Source of the DNA: JAHEYG01 sp044229775
GTDB lineage: Bacteria > Bacteroidota > Bacteroidia > B-17B0 > Aurantibacillaceae
Reading direction: 5' to 3'
DNA: 64,000 nucleotides
Assembly: GCA_044229775.1 (NCBI GenBank)
Contig: JBGASH010000002.1
Coordinates: 1-64,000 of the forward strand
Position 1 is the first letter of the stretch. Every line of letters begins with the position of its first letter. Shown here in pieces: positions 9,221-16,998 of this stretch. The position numbers and the translations under genes were made by a program. Below the pieces are notes generated by a model. The model had not been told where the DNA came from. It did no database searches and was given only the letters and a program-made list of their open reading frames with translations.

Positions 9221-9228
9221 CAAATGTA
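9221..9228 (-). promoter_or_regulatory. -7 box of the EamA gene
   Basis: TACATTTG on the minus strand fits TAnnTTTG. It ends 4 nt before the GTG start at 9216. No good -33 TTG is seen. Confidence 0.45.
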
Positions 9229-9267
9229 GGCTTTAAAAAATTATTTTTGCCATTAATTAAAAATTAG

Positions 9268-9275
9268 GATATTTG
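9268..9275 (+). promoter_or_regulatory. Possible -7 box for the asd leader transcript
   Basis: GATATTTG is one base off TAnnTTTG. TTG lies 20 nt upstream of the TATTTG core, within the long T-run at 9243-9249. The same GGATATTTGTATC string precedes the gene at 22928, which supports it being a promoter element. Confidence 0.4.
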
Positions 9276-9285
9276 TATCCGTTAA

Positions 9286-9330
9286 ATGAAAAGTTTAAAA
9301 ATAAAATCGTCAAAGAAATCTTTCCGCTAA
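9286..9330 (+). CDS. Putative lysine-rich leader peptide upstream of asd
   Basis: A 14-codon ORF, MKSLKIKSSKKSFR, ending in TAA at 9328-9330. Five of 14 codons are lysine. Lysine is an end product of the aspartate pathway that asd serves. The stop codon lies in the loop of the first hairpin, directly before the strand that can pair either backwards or with the terminator arm. This matches the logic of amino-acid leader peptides such as ThrL. AT-rich DNA gives AAA codons by chance, so it remains a hypothesis. Confidence 0.4.
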   Translation: MKSLKIKSSKKSFR

Positions 9331-9395
9331 GGAAGGGCTCTGATATTTTATTTTAAAAGATAATAGCAGCCTTTCCAAAACGGAAAGGCTTTTTT
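9320..9395 (+). promoter_or_regulatory. Putative transcription attenuator of asd
   Basis: Three competing pairings are visible. Hairpin 1:2 is CTTTCC (9320-9325) with GGAAGG (9331-9336). Antiterminator 2:3 is GGAAGGGCT (9331-9339) with AGCCTTTCC (9368-9376), nine pairs including one G-U. Terminator 3:4 is AGCCTTTCC (9368-9376) with GGAAAGGCT (9382-9390), loop AAAAC, then six T (9390-9395). The terminator points towards asd and ends 20 nt before its ATG, so it can only act on transcripts entering asd. Confidence 0.55.
9368..9395 (+). terminator. Rho-independent terminator in the asd leader
   Basis: Nine-bp perfect stem AGCCTTTCC/GGAAAGGCT with a 5-nt loop and a run of six T. The U-tract exists on the plus strand only, so it does not serve the divergent EamA gene. 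Confidence 0.7.
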
Positions 9396-9415
9396 AATTG
9401 TAAACTAAAATAAAA

Positions 9416-10405
9416 ATGAAAATTGCTGTCGTAGGTGCCACTGGATTAGTGGGAACAAAAATGTTAGAAGTATTGAACGAAAGAAATTTCACGGTAACCG
9501 AATTGATCCCGGTTGCTTCTGAGAAATCAGTTGGAAAAGAAATTACGTTTAAAGGAAAGAAATACAAAGTGCATTCGATGCTGGATGCCATTGCCGCTAA
9601 ACCGCAGATCGCTTTATTCTCAGCCGGTGGAGGCACTTCTTTGGAATGGGCCCCTAAATTTGCGGAAGCAGGAATTACAGTGATAGATAATTCATCGGCC
9701 TGGCGAATGGACCCCACTAAAAAATTAGTGGTGCCAGAAGTTAACGCTCATGTTCTTACCAAAGCAGATAAGATCATTGCAAACCCTAATTGTTCCACCA
9801 TACAAATGGTGGTAGTGCTGGAGCCGCTACACAAAAAATATAAAATTAAACGCGTAGTGGTTTCTACATACCAATCGGTGACCGGTACAGGTGTAAAAGC
9901 AGTTGATCAGTTGATGAATGAACGCAAAGGTGTTGACGGCCCAATGGCTTATAAATATAAGATCGATCTTAATGTGATCCCGCAAATTGATGTGTTTGTA
10001 GAGAATGGTTACACAAAAGAAGAAATGAAAATGGTGAATGAAACCAAAAAGATAATGGGAGACGATGCTATTCGTGTTACCGCTACAACGGTTCGTATTC
10101 CGGTAATGGGCGGCCATAGCGAAAGCGTGAATATTGAATTCGAGAACGACTTTGATGTGAAAGACATTTTCGCATTGATGAAAAATACCAAGGGGGTTAT
10201 TTTGGAAGATGATATTGCTAAACAGATCTACCCAATGCCGATGAACGCCCATAACCGTGATGAAGTATTTGTAGGAAGGATCCGTCGGGATGAAAGTCAG
10301 CCAAAAACCCTCAACATATGGATCGTTTCCGATAACCTTCGTAAAGGTGCTGCTACCAATGCGGTTCAAATAGCGGAATATCTACTCGAAAAAGGATTAG
10401 TGTAA
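9416..10405 (+). CDS. asd: Aspartate-semialdehyde dehydrogenase
   Basis: Makes aspartate semialdehyde from aspartyl phosphate with NADPH, the branch point for lysine/diaminopimelate, threonine and methionine. The 329 residues match the family. N-terminal NADP fold MKIAVVGATGLVGTKML, SAGGGTSLEWAPKFAEAG, the active-site Cys in NPNCSTIQM (about residue 126), and RIPVMGGHSESVN near the substrate site are visible. Starts at the ATG at 9416. Stands alone, preceded by a putative attenuator and followed by a nonamer-repeat region. Confidence 0.96.
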   Translation: MKIAVVGATGLVGTKMLEVLNERNFTVTELIPVASEKSVGKEITFKGKKYKVHSMLDAIAAKPQIALFSAGGGTSLEWAPKFAEAGITVIDNSSAWRMDPTKKLVVPEVNAHVLTKADKIIANPNCSTIQMVVVLEPLHKKYKIKRVVVSTYQSVTGTGVKAVDQLMNERKGVDGPMAYKYKIDLNVIPQIDVFVENGYTKEEMKMVNETKKIMGDDAIRVTATTVRIPVMGGHSESVNIEFENDFDVKDIFALMKNTKGVILEDDIAKQIYPMPMNAHNRDEVFVGRIRRDESQPKTLNIWIVSDNLRKGAATNAVQIAEYLLEKGLV

Positions 10406-10410
10406 TTGTA

Positions 10411-10516
10411 TTTCGCAAATGGGCGCAAAGGCCGTAGGGGAATGAGGTAAATATATCCTGCGAACCCTGCGACTCCTCGCCTTCGCGAAGCTGCGGCGGA
10501 GCAAGGTGCGAGAAAA
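10411..10516 (+). repeat. Nonamer inverted-repeat element after asd, with a 38-nt module
   Basis: Left arm 10411-10440 and right arm 10457-10480 are built from about 9-nt units (right arm CCTGCGAAC, CCTGCGACT, CCTCGCC) and are roughly inverse to each other. A G+C-rich module, 10477-10514, follows. It contains the palindrome CTTCGCGAAG and outer CTCGC/GCGAG pairing. The module recurs at 11128-11165 with only two differences by eye. It begins 6 bp after the asd stop and may act as a hairpin terminator or processing site. Confidence 0.6.
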
Positions 10517-10577
10517 CTTAAAATTTTGTCAATCAAATTTTTACTACTAACTTTAATCACACTAAACTCCTAAAACC

Positions 10578-11102
10578 ATGTCTATAGTAAGGCCTTTCAA
10601 CTTTAAAAAATGGATCGATGAAAATCGCCATTTACTAAAACCTCCGGTAAATAATAAAGTAGTTTACAAAGACACCGAATTTATTGTAATGGTAGTGGGA
10701 GGTCCCAATTCACGCAAAGATTATCACTTTAACGAGAGCGAAGAGTTTTTTTACCAGTTGGAAGGTGATATCATTGTACAGATCCAGGAAAATGGTAAAA
10801 TGGTGGAAGTGCCCATTAAGCAAGGCGATATTTTTTTATTGCCGCCTAAAGTTCCGCATAATCCGAGACGTTTTGAAGGTACGATCGGTTTAGTGATGGA
10901 ACGTAAAAGAAGAGACGGCGAGAAGGATGGCTTGATGTGGTTTTGCGAAAAATGTAATCATAAATTGTACGACGAATATTTTACACTCACGGATATTGCG
11001 ACACAATTTCAAGGTGTATTCAAGAAATTTTATAATTCAAAAGACCTTAGAACGTGCAAAAGCTGCGGCCATGTAATGGAACCGCCACCGGTGATCTCGT
11101 AA
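10578..11102 (+). CDS. nbaC: 3-hydroxyanthranilate 3,4-dioxygenase
   Basis: Opens the ring of 3-hydroxyanthranilate in the kynurenine pathway, leading to quinolinate/NAD or to catabolism. The 174-residue cupin matches bacterial enzymes. Iron ligands are visible as His in DYHFNESEEFF (with the Glu) and His in PPKVPHNPRR. The C-terminus holds two CxxC pairs (CEKCNHK and CKSCGHV), which bind a rubredoxin-like second iron in the bacterial type. No other kynurenine gene is in the window. Flanked on both sides by nonamer repeats. Confidence 0.93.
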   Translation: MSIVRPFNFKKWIDENRHLLKPPVNNKVVYKDTEFIVMVVGGPNSRKDYHFNESEEFFYQLEGDIIVQIQENGKMVEVPIKQGDIFLLPPKVPHNPRRFEGTIGLVMERKRRDGEKDGLMWFCEKCNHKLYDEYFTLTDIATQFQGVFKKFYNSKDLRTCKSCGHVMEPPPVIS

Positions 11103-11107
11103 TAACG

Positions 11108-11168
11108 CTGTACGTCCTCTGCGTCGCCTCGCCTTCGCGAAGCTACGGCGGAGCAAGGTGCGCGAAAC
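11108..11168 (+). repeat. Nonamer repeat, right-arm form, with the 38-nt module
   Basis: Units CTGTACGTC, CTCTGCGTC, GCCTCGCC are followed by the same G+C-rich module as after asd (11128-11165). It fills the gap between nbaC and lnt and ends about 10 nt before the lnt start. No left arm is visible. Confidence 0.55.
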
Positions 11169-11178
11169 ATTTTAATTA

Positions 11179-12783
11179 TTGAAAAAGATCCCGAATATTT
11201 TTTTATCATTATTAAGCGGTTTGCTTTTAGGAGCTTCGTGGTACAGGCCATTTACCTTTTTAATTTTTGTGGCATGGGTACCTTTATTATTTATTGAAGA
11301 AGGTGTAGCCAACAATACTGATCTAAAAAGAAAAAACTTAAAACTTATTGGATTATCGTACCTCACCTTTTTTACCTGGAATGTGATCGCTACCTGGTGG
11401 ATCATTTATGCTTCTTTTGGTGGAGCTTGCATGGCCATTTTCAGCAATTCGTTATTGTTCTGCATGGTCTTCATGATCTTTTATAATGCGAAAATGCGTA
11501 TTAATAAACCCTGGGCCATATGGCTTTTGATCCCAATTTGGATCACGTGGGAATATGGACACGGAATATGGGATCTGGCCTGGACCTGGTTAACCCTTGG
11601 AAATGTTTTTGCGCTGGAATATAATTGGGTGCAATGGTACGAGTATACCGGAACAAGCGGCGGAAGTTTGTGGATCTTGCTAACCAATATTCTGATCTTT
11701 GAAGCCTTAAAAAAATTTAAAATTCAAAAGTCAAAGTTCAAACCGGCACTCGTTATTATGCTAACGATAATTGTACCGGTGATCATTTCCTTTATAATAA
11801 AACCCAATTCGCAATCGGCGCTTCAAAAACCGGGTTCACAAGTTAGGACCGTGGTAGTGCAACCTAATTTGGATCCGTATAACGAAAAATTTGTGGTGGA
11901 TCCCGCTGTACAATTACAAAGTTTATTGGAACAGATAAATGGGAAAATTGATTCGAAAACCGATTACCTTGTATTGCCCGAAACGTTTTTAACGGAAGGA
12001 ATGGACGAAAAGTATATTGATAATTCACTATCGGTTCGGTTCTTTCGCGACAGTATACTTTCTAAATTTCCTCAGTTAACGATAGTGACAGGCGCCAGTA
12101 CCTATAAAGTATATACTTCAGGCGAAAAAATTTCTTCAACGGCACGACCTGATTCGCGTGGAACCGTTTACGATTCCTATAACACTGGATTGCAGATCGA
12201 AAAAGATGTTCCGGTTAAAGTGTATCATAAATCATTATTGGTACCGGGTGTTGAACGCATGCCCTTTCCCGCCCTATTTAAACCACTCGAGAAGTTGGCC
12301 ATCGACATGGGAGGAACGACCGGAAGTTTAGGCACGCAGGAAACCAGAACCGTTTTCTTTAATAAGAACAAGATCGGTATTGCGCCAGTTATTTGTTACG
12401 AAAGTATTTTTAGCGATTATGTGGCCGATTACATTCGAAATGGCGCGCAAATAATTTTTATTATTACTAACGACGGTTGGTGGGACGATACACCCGGATA
12501 TAAACACCATTTGAATTACGCGCGACTGCGGGCCATTGAAACACGATGTGAGATTGCGCGAAGTGCCAATACAGGAATTTCCTGTTTTATTAAACCATCA
12601 GGTGAAATTGAACAAAACACCAAATGGTGGGAAGAAGCGGTGATCACCAAAGATCTTTATCCTAATGATCAAAAAACATTTTTTGTGAAGTATGGCGATC
12701 TGATCACAAAAACTTCTGTACCTATTGCGCTGGGGATATTTTTGTTTTCGCAGTATCTGCGTTTTGCAAGAAGAAAAAACTGA
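11179..12783 (+). CDS. lnt: Apolipoprotein N-acyltransferase
   Basis: Adds the third acyl chain to the N-terminal Cys of lipoproteins in the inner membrane. The 534 residues have about six N-terminal hydrophobic helices, a further helix near 190-210 and then a nitrilase domain. The catalytic triad is visible as Glu in LVLPETFL, Lys in YHKSLLVPG and Cys in APVICYES, and a C-terminal membrane helix follows. The likely start is the TTG at 11179 (MKKIPNIF); no ATG lies close upstream. The repeat directly before it may have displaced the original leader. Fits the many lipoproteins in this window. Confidence 0.93.
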   Translation: MKKIPNIFLSLLSGLLLGASWYRPFTFLIFVAWVPLLFIEEGVANNTDLKRKNLKLIGLSYLTFFTWNVIATWWIIYASFGGACMAIFSNSLLFCMVFMIFYNAKMRINKPWAIWLLIPIWITWEYGHGIWDLAWTWLTLGNVFALEYNWVQWYEYTGTSGGSLWILLTNILIFEALKKFKIQKSKFKPALVIMLTIIVPVIISFIIKPNSQSALQKPGSQVRTVVVQPNLDPYNEKFVVDPAVQLQSLLEQINGKIDSKTDYLVLPETFLTEGMDEKYIDNSLSVRFFRDSILSKFPQLTIVTGASTYKVYTSGEKISSTARPDSRGTVYDSYNTGLQIEKDVPVKVYHKSLLVPGVERMPFPALFKPLEKLAIDMGGTTGSLGTQETRTVFFNKNKIGIAPVICYESIFSDYVADYIRNGAQIIFIITNDGWWDDTPGYKHHLNYARLRAIETRCEIARSANTGISCFIKPSGEIEQNTKWWEEAVITKDLYPNDQKTFFVKYGDLITKTSVPIALGIFLFSQYLRFARRKN

Positions 12784-12785
12784 TT

Positions 12786-13175
12786 TTACTTAGAGAAGTA
12801 TTGCTTCATGGGCGTGAAATAAAAATCCTTCCAGCCTTTTTTGTAATTAGCACCTTGCCCTTCAGGGATATTGGTATGACTTAATGTAACTGTGGTTTTC
12901 CCTTTTTTCTCGGCAAACGAAATTTCCAAAAGCGAATCCAGATCGTTGTCGGCAAATTCGGAAGTGCGCCAGGTTTGAATGATCTTTTTATTGGGTGTAA
13001 TTTCAATGTTTTTTCCCCATATGTAACCGTCCCATGCGCTATGTTTGCCATTGGATTTTGGTTCTATAACTGCCTTACCGCCCGTCATAGCCGAATGTTT
13101 TTTACTATCGAGCCAGGCCTTGAACAGATCTTTTGCAGGCACCGGTAACGTAACCGATACTTTTAATTTATCCAT
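12786..13175 (-). CDS. SRPBCC (AHSA1-like) domain protein
   Basis: A 129-residue single-domain protein of the START/Bet v 1 superfamily, which forms a hydrophobic cavity. Typical features: N-terminal KVSVTLPVPAKDLFKAWLD, the SAWDGYIWGKN turn, and C-terminal GWKDFYFTPMKQYF. Ligand or enzyme role unknown. I chose the ATG at 13175; an upstream in-frame start (13256) would overlap dxs. It follows dxs by 2 bp and is probably cotranscribed. Its stop sits 2 bp from the convergent lnt stop, with no terminator between. Confidence 0.82.
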   Translation of the reverse strand: MDKLKVSVTLPVPAKDLFKAWLDSKKHSAMTGGKAVIEPKSNGKHSAWDGYIWGKNIEITPNKKIIQTWRTSEFADNDLDSLLEISFAEKKGKTTVTLSHTNIPEGQGANYKKGWKDFYFTPMKQYFSK

Positions 13176-13177
13176 AA

Positions 13178-15127
13178 TTAAACAATTAATGCTTTTTTCT
13201 TTTCCTGTAATAATTCGATCACAGTTTCGGCAATGGCTTTCGGCGAAAAACCGCACTCTTCGTACAATTCACTTTGTTCGCCATGCTCAATGAATGTATC
13301 AGGGATACCTAGGCGTTTTACCTGCGCCGAATAATTATTGTCGGCCATAAATTCCAACACGGCGCTTCCAACACCACCTTTAATGGCACCATCTTCCACT
13401 GTAATTATTTTCTTGTATTTTGTAAATACCTCATGCAATAATTTCTCATCTAAAGGTTTTGCAAAACGCAGATCGTAGTGCGCGGGAGTAATATTATCTT
13501 TTTCTAAAATTTCAAAGGCTCTAGTCACTAAATTTCCCGGATGGCCTAAAGATAAAATAGCAATTTCTTTACCATCGCGGATTTTTCTACCCTTACCAAC
13601 TTCAATTTTTTGAAATGGCGTTTTCCAGTTCACCATTACGCCGTTTCCTCTCGGATAACGAATACTAAATGGACCTTCTATTTCTTCGAGTTGGGCGGTG
13701 TACATTAAATTGCGAAGTTCCTCTTCATTCATGGGCGCGCTCACGATCATATTTGGGATGCAACGGAAATACGCGATGTCAAAAGCACCGTGGTGTGTTG
13801 GGCCATCGGCACCGGCTAAACCGCCACGATCTAAGCAAAAAATGACTTTTAAATTTTGTAATGCTACGTCGTGCACCACTTGGTCATATGCTCTTTGCAT
13901 GAACGATGAATAAATATTACAATAAGGAACCAATCCTTGTGTAGCTAACCCGGCACTGAAAGTAACCGCATGTTGTTCGGCAATACCCACATCAATGGCG
14001 CGGTTAGGCATGGCCTTCATCATAATATTCAACGAACAGCCCGAAGGCATGGCGGGAGTGATCCCCATGATCTTTTCATTCTTTTCGGCTAACTCCACTA
14101 TGGTATGACCAAACACATCCTGGTATTTTGGGGGCTGAGGTTCTTTTGGAACAACTTTTATAATTTCACCGGTCTCTTTATTGAATAATCCCGGTGCATG
14201 CCAAACGGTCTCATTACCTTCCTCACTGAACTTAAATCCTTTTCCTTTTTTGGTAAGTACGTGCAATAATTTCGGACCCGGAATATCTTTCAAGTCTTGC
14301 ATCACTTTAGTTAAACGCACGACATCGTGCCCATCCACCGGACCAAAATATCTGAACTTAAGCGATTCAAATAAATTACTTTGTTTTAACAGAGAGGTTT
14401 TAACTGCGTTCTCCATTTTACTGGCAATTTCCTGAGCGTTAGGGCCAAACTTGCTTATTTTACCAAGCAATTCCCAAATTTTATCTTTTGCTTTATTGTA
14501 AGAGTGAGAAGTGGTAATGTCCGTTAGATACTCTTTTAAGGCGCCCACGTTAGGGTCAATGCTCATGCAATTATCATTAAGCACCACCAAAAGATTCGCA
14601 TTTTCAACACCGGCATGGTTCAGCGCCTCAAAAGCCATCCCCGCGGTCATGGCGCCATCGCCAATCACAGCAATATGATGCTTATCTTTTAAACCTTTGT
14701 ATTTACTGGCAACTGCCATTCCTAATGCCGCTCCTATAGATGTGGAAGAGTGTCCCACACCGAACGTATCGTATTCGCTTTCGCTACGTTTAGGAAAACC
14801 GCTGATGCCTTTATAAATGCGGTTCGTATGAAAAATATCGCGTCGACCGGTAATTATTTTATGGCCGTATGCCTGATGGCCAACATCCCAAACTAATTGG
14901 TCGTAAGGTGTATTGAAAACATAATGTAGGGCGGCAGTTAATTCTACTACACCTAAAGAGGCCCCAAAGTGACCGCCCTTAACGGAAACAATATCAATAA
15001 TGAACTGGCGCAGCTCGGCACAAAATTGTTCCAATTGATCTTCGCGCAGCTTTTTTAGGTCGGCAGGACTATTGATTTTTGCTAATAATTCACCGGGAAT
15101 AACGCCTGGTCCTTTAACAATTTCCAT
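13178..15127 (-). CDS. dxs: 1-deoxy-D-xylulose-5-phosphate synthase
   Basis: First enzyme of the MEP isoprenoid pathway, condensing pyruvate and glyceraldehyde 3-phosphate with thiamine diphosphate. The 649 residues show the transketolase-like order. His in WDVGHQAYGHK, the ThDP-binding GDGAMTAG motif (about 156-163) with following NDN, the catalytic Glu in DVGIAEQHAVTF, and the C-terminal domain starting at IRDGKEIAILSLG. ispG of the same pathway lies at 39365-41308. A TATCTTTG box ends 5 nt before the ATG, so the mRNA may be leaderless. Confidence 0.96.
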   Translation of the reverse strand: MEIVKGPGVIPGELLAKINSPADLKKLREDQLEQFCAELRQFIIDIVSVKGGHFGASLGVVELTAALHYVFNTPYDQLVWDVGHQAYGHKIITGRRDIFHTNRIYKGISGFPKRSESEYDTFGVGHSSTSIGAALGMAVASKYKGLKDKHHIAVIGDGAMTAGMAFEALNHAGVENANLLVVLNDNCMSIDPNVGALKEYLTDITTSHSYNKAKDKIWELLGKISKFGPNAQEIASKMENAVKTSLLKQSNLFESLKFRYFGPVDGHDVVRLTKVMQDLKDIPGPKLLHVLTKKGKGFKFSEEGNETVWHAPGLFNKETGEIIKVVPKEPQPPKYQDVFGHTIVELAEKNEKIMGITPAMPSGCSLNIMMKAMPNRAIDVGIAEQHAVTFSAGLATQGLVPYCNIYSSFMQRAYDQVVHDVALQNLKVIFCLDRGGLAGADGPTHHGAFDIAYFRCIPNMIVSAPMNEEELRNLMYTAQLEEIEGPFSIRYPRGNGVMVNWKTPFQKIEVGKGRKIRDGKEIAILSLGHPGNLVTRAFEILEKDNITPAHYDLRFAKPLDEKLLHEVFTKYKKIITVEDGAIKGGVGSAVLEFMADNNYSAQVKRLGIPDTFIEHGEQSELYEECGFSPKAIAETVIELLQEKKKALIV

Positions 15128-15132
15128 TAATG

Positions 15133-15140
15133 CAAAGATA
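15133..15140 (-). promoter_or_regulatory. -7 box of dxs
   Basis: TATCTTTG on the minus strand matches TAnnTTTG. Only CATTA separates it from the dxs ATG. No clear -33 TTG. Confidence 0.5.
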
Positions 15141-15235
15141 AGGTAAAAATTAACGTGTTTTTTGACTTTTTAGTCTAGCTTAAAAGTACAATAAATGTTA
15201 AGGTAAGGGGTAGGAACCGTTGGAGTTTATGAAGA

Positions 15236-15631
15236 TCACTTTGTTGATTTATCTATAGGAAAATTTTGTTTTTTCCAGTCAGAAAAGCCTTTTTGGAGGT
15301 GAATTACCTTAGAAAAACCCTGCTTTTCCATTAATTCTACGCATTGGCCACTGCGTCCACCGCCGGCACAATAGATCATGTATGTTTTATTGTGATCGAG
15401 AGCGGCGATCTTTTCTTCGGCATCTTTGCCTAAAAAATCGATCTGAATAGCGCCTTTTATTTTACCCTCTTTTACAATTTCATCAGTTGTTCGAAGGTCG
15501 ATCAAAACGCCTGATTTGTTATCAACGTATTTTTTAAAAGCTGCCGCATCTACATTTTCGACAACCGTTTTATTTTGCGCAAAAAAACCAGTTAGGGCAA
15601 AAACAAAAATAAGGGTCAATAATTTTTTCAT
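15236..15631 (-). CDS. Periplasmic rhodanese-like protein
   Basis: A 131-residue single rhodanese domain with a signal peptide (MKKLLTLIFVFALTGFFAQ). The active-site loop is intact, Cys in MIYCAGGGRSGQC. Family members transfer sulfur or act as redox/sulfur carriers; the substrate is unknown. I chose the ATG at 15631 over a TTG two codons upstream. A TATCTTTG box lies 17 nt upstream. Not obviously linked to dxs or the methyltransferase next to it. Confidence 0.85.
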   Translation of the reverse strand: MKKLLTLIFVFALTGFFAQNKTVVENVDAAAFKKYVDNKSGVLIDLRTTDEIVKEGKIKGAIQIDFLGKDAEEKIAALDHNKTYMIYCAGGGRSGQCVELMEKQGFSKVIHLQKGFSDWKKQNFPIDKSTK

Positions 15632-15647
15632 GATCAATTTATTTGAA

Positions 15648-15655
15648 CAAAGATA
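15648..15655 (-). promoter_or_regulatory. -7 box of the rhodanese gene
   Basis: TATCTTTG on the minus strand, ending 16 nt before the ATG at 15631; identical to the dxs box. Confidence 0.45.
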
Positions 15656-15702
15656 AAGATTTTAAAAGGGATAATAGCAATTTATAACTGACACTGGTCA
15701 TG

Positions 15703-16893
15703 TTAAGCCGTTTTTTTAATCAGCGCCATGTAAAACCCGTCAAATCCTTCCGAAGGATAAAGTGTTTTTTCACGGATCAATTCAAAATGGGGATGCTCAC
15801 TTAAAAACTTTTGAGTTTGTTGTTGATTTTCGGAAGGCAAAATGCTGCAGGTAGAATAAACCATTTGGCCGCCCGCTTTCAGCATTACCGAATAATCTTT
15901 CAAGATGGTATATTGCAACTGCTTTGTTTTTTCTATCACCTCTTCACTTAACTTCCATTTGGTATCAGGGTTTCTTTTTATCACACCGATACCACTGCAT
16001 GGAACATCCAATAACAAGCGGTCGGCGGTATTTTCGAGTTGTTTTATGGTGTTAGCCTGAACACTGATCAAGCGCGTTTCAATATTGAAAGCGCCTGCCC
16101 GCTTAGCGCGCTTCTTTAAATTTTCCAGTTTCCATTCTTCCACATCCAGCGCCACGATCTTCCCCTTGTTGTGCATTAGAGCCGCAAGGTGCAAAGCTTT
16201 TCCGCCGCCTCCTGCGCATGCGTCTATCACTTTTTGCCCCGGTTCAACACTTAAAAATTCAGCGATCAATTGCGAGCCTGCGTCCTGTACCTCAAAAAAA
16301 CCTTCTTTGAACAACGGTGATGAAAAAATGTTTTGCCGGTTTACCAACTGGATAGCTTCTGGAAAACCTTTTATTTGTTCAACAGTAATTTCGGCTTCCC
16401 TAAACTTATTAAGCAGTTGTGTTTTTTTTATCTTTAAAGTGTTTATCCGTAAAACAACTTTGGCGGGTTCGTTGAGGGCTGTGGCCTCTCTCAGCCAAAG
16501 ATCTTTTCCTAATTCTTTTTCGCATAAATTCCATAATACATCAGGATAAGAAAGGCGAACCGCATCGTTAAAGGATTCTTTCTTTTTTATTTCAAATAAT
16601 TTGGTGTTGATGGTTTGGTAATCGGGCCATTCGGGAAGGGGAAGGTTCTTTTGCCACAAATAAGCGGCAAAGATCAATCGGAAATTTTTTTCACTTCCGG
16701 CAATAAAAGAAAGATAGCGGTAATTTCGGGTAATATCATAAACGCTTTCAGCAATAAATTTGCGGTCGCGCGAACCCCATTGTTTGTTTTGTTTGAACGC
16801 ATATTCCAAAACCTTATCAGAATATCTTTTTTCCAGCATGATCTGTCCCAAACAGGTAATAATAGCCTCAACAGTATTTTTATGGAATTTCAT
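15703..16893 (-). CDS. RsmB/NOL1-NOP2-sun family rRNA (cytosine-C5) methyltransferase
   Basis: Methylates a cytosine in rRNA (16S C967 in E. coli RsmB) using S-adenosylmethionine. The 396 residues start with an NusB-like helical part, then a Rossmann domain with the SAM loop DACAGGGGKALHLA. Motif IV DVPCSGIGVIKRNPD and motif VI STCSILPSEN carry the two conserved Cys, the latter nucleophilic. Start ATG at 16893 with no overlapping neighbours. Exact target base cannot be assigned from sequence alone. Confidence 0.9.
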   Translation of the reverse strand: MKFHKNTVEAIITCLGQIMLEKRYSDKVLEYAFKQNKQWGSRDRKFIAESVYDITRNYRYLSFIAGSEKNFRLIFAAYLWQKNLPLPEWPDYQTINTKLFEIKKKESFNDAVRLSYPDVLWNLCEKELGKDLWLREATALNEPAKVVLRINTLKIKKTQLLNKFREAEITVEQIKGFPEAIQLVNRQNIFSSPLFKEGFFEVQDAGSQLIAEFLSVEPGQKVIDACAGGGGKALHLAALMHNKGKIVALDVEEWKLENLKKRAKRAGAFNIETRLISVQANTIKQLENTADRLLLDVPCSGIGVIKRNPDTKWKLSEEVIEKTKQLQYTILKDYSVMLKAGGQMVYSTCSILPSENQQQTQKFLSEHPHFELIREKTLYPSEGFDGFYMALIKKTA

Positions 16894-16998
16894 TTCGCCA
16901 GCTAAGGTAACAAAAGCATCCGCTATTTAAAGATTTTTGAGCGGGATTTGCTTTTCATATTATTTTGTATAATTTTATATGACCAAGAAAAAAGGATC

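Noticed and set aside
9286..9395. Lysine riboswitch before asd
   Set aside because: The leader is about 130 nt and lacks room for the five-helix lysine aptamer; only simple alternating hairpins are visible.
9827..10369. Long minus-strand ORF inside asd
   Set aside because: His/Phe-rich composition typical of an antisense shadow; asd is unmistakable.
10366..10560. Minus-strand ORF containing APCSAAASRRRG
   Set aside because: It only translates the nonamer repeat; the same peptide appears at 11030-11251 for the same reason.
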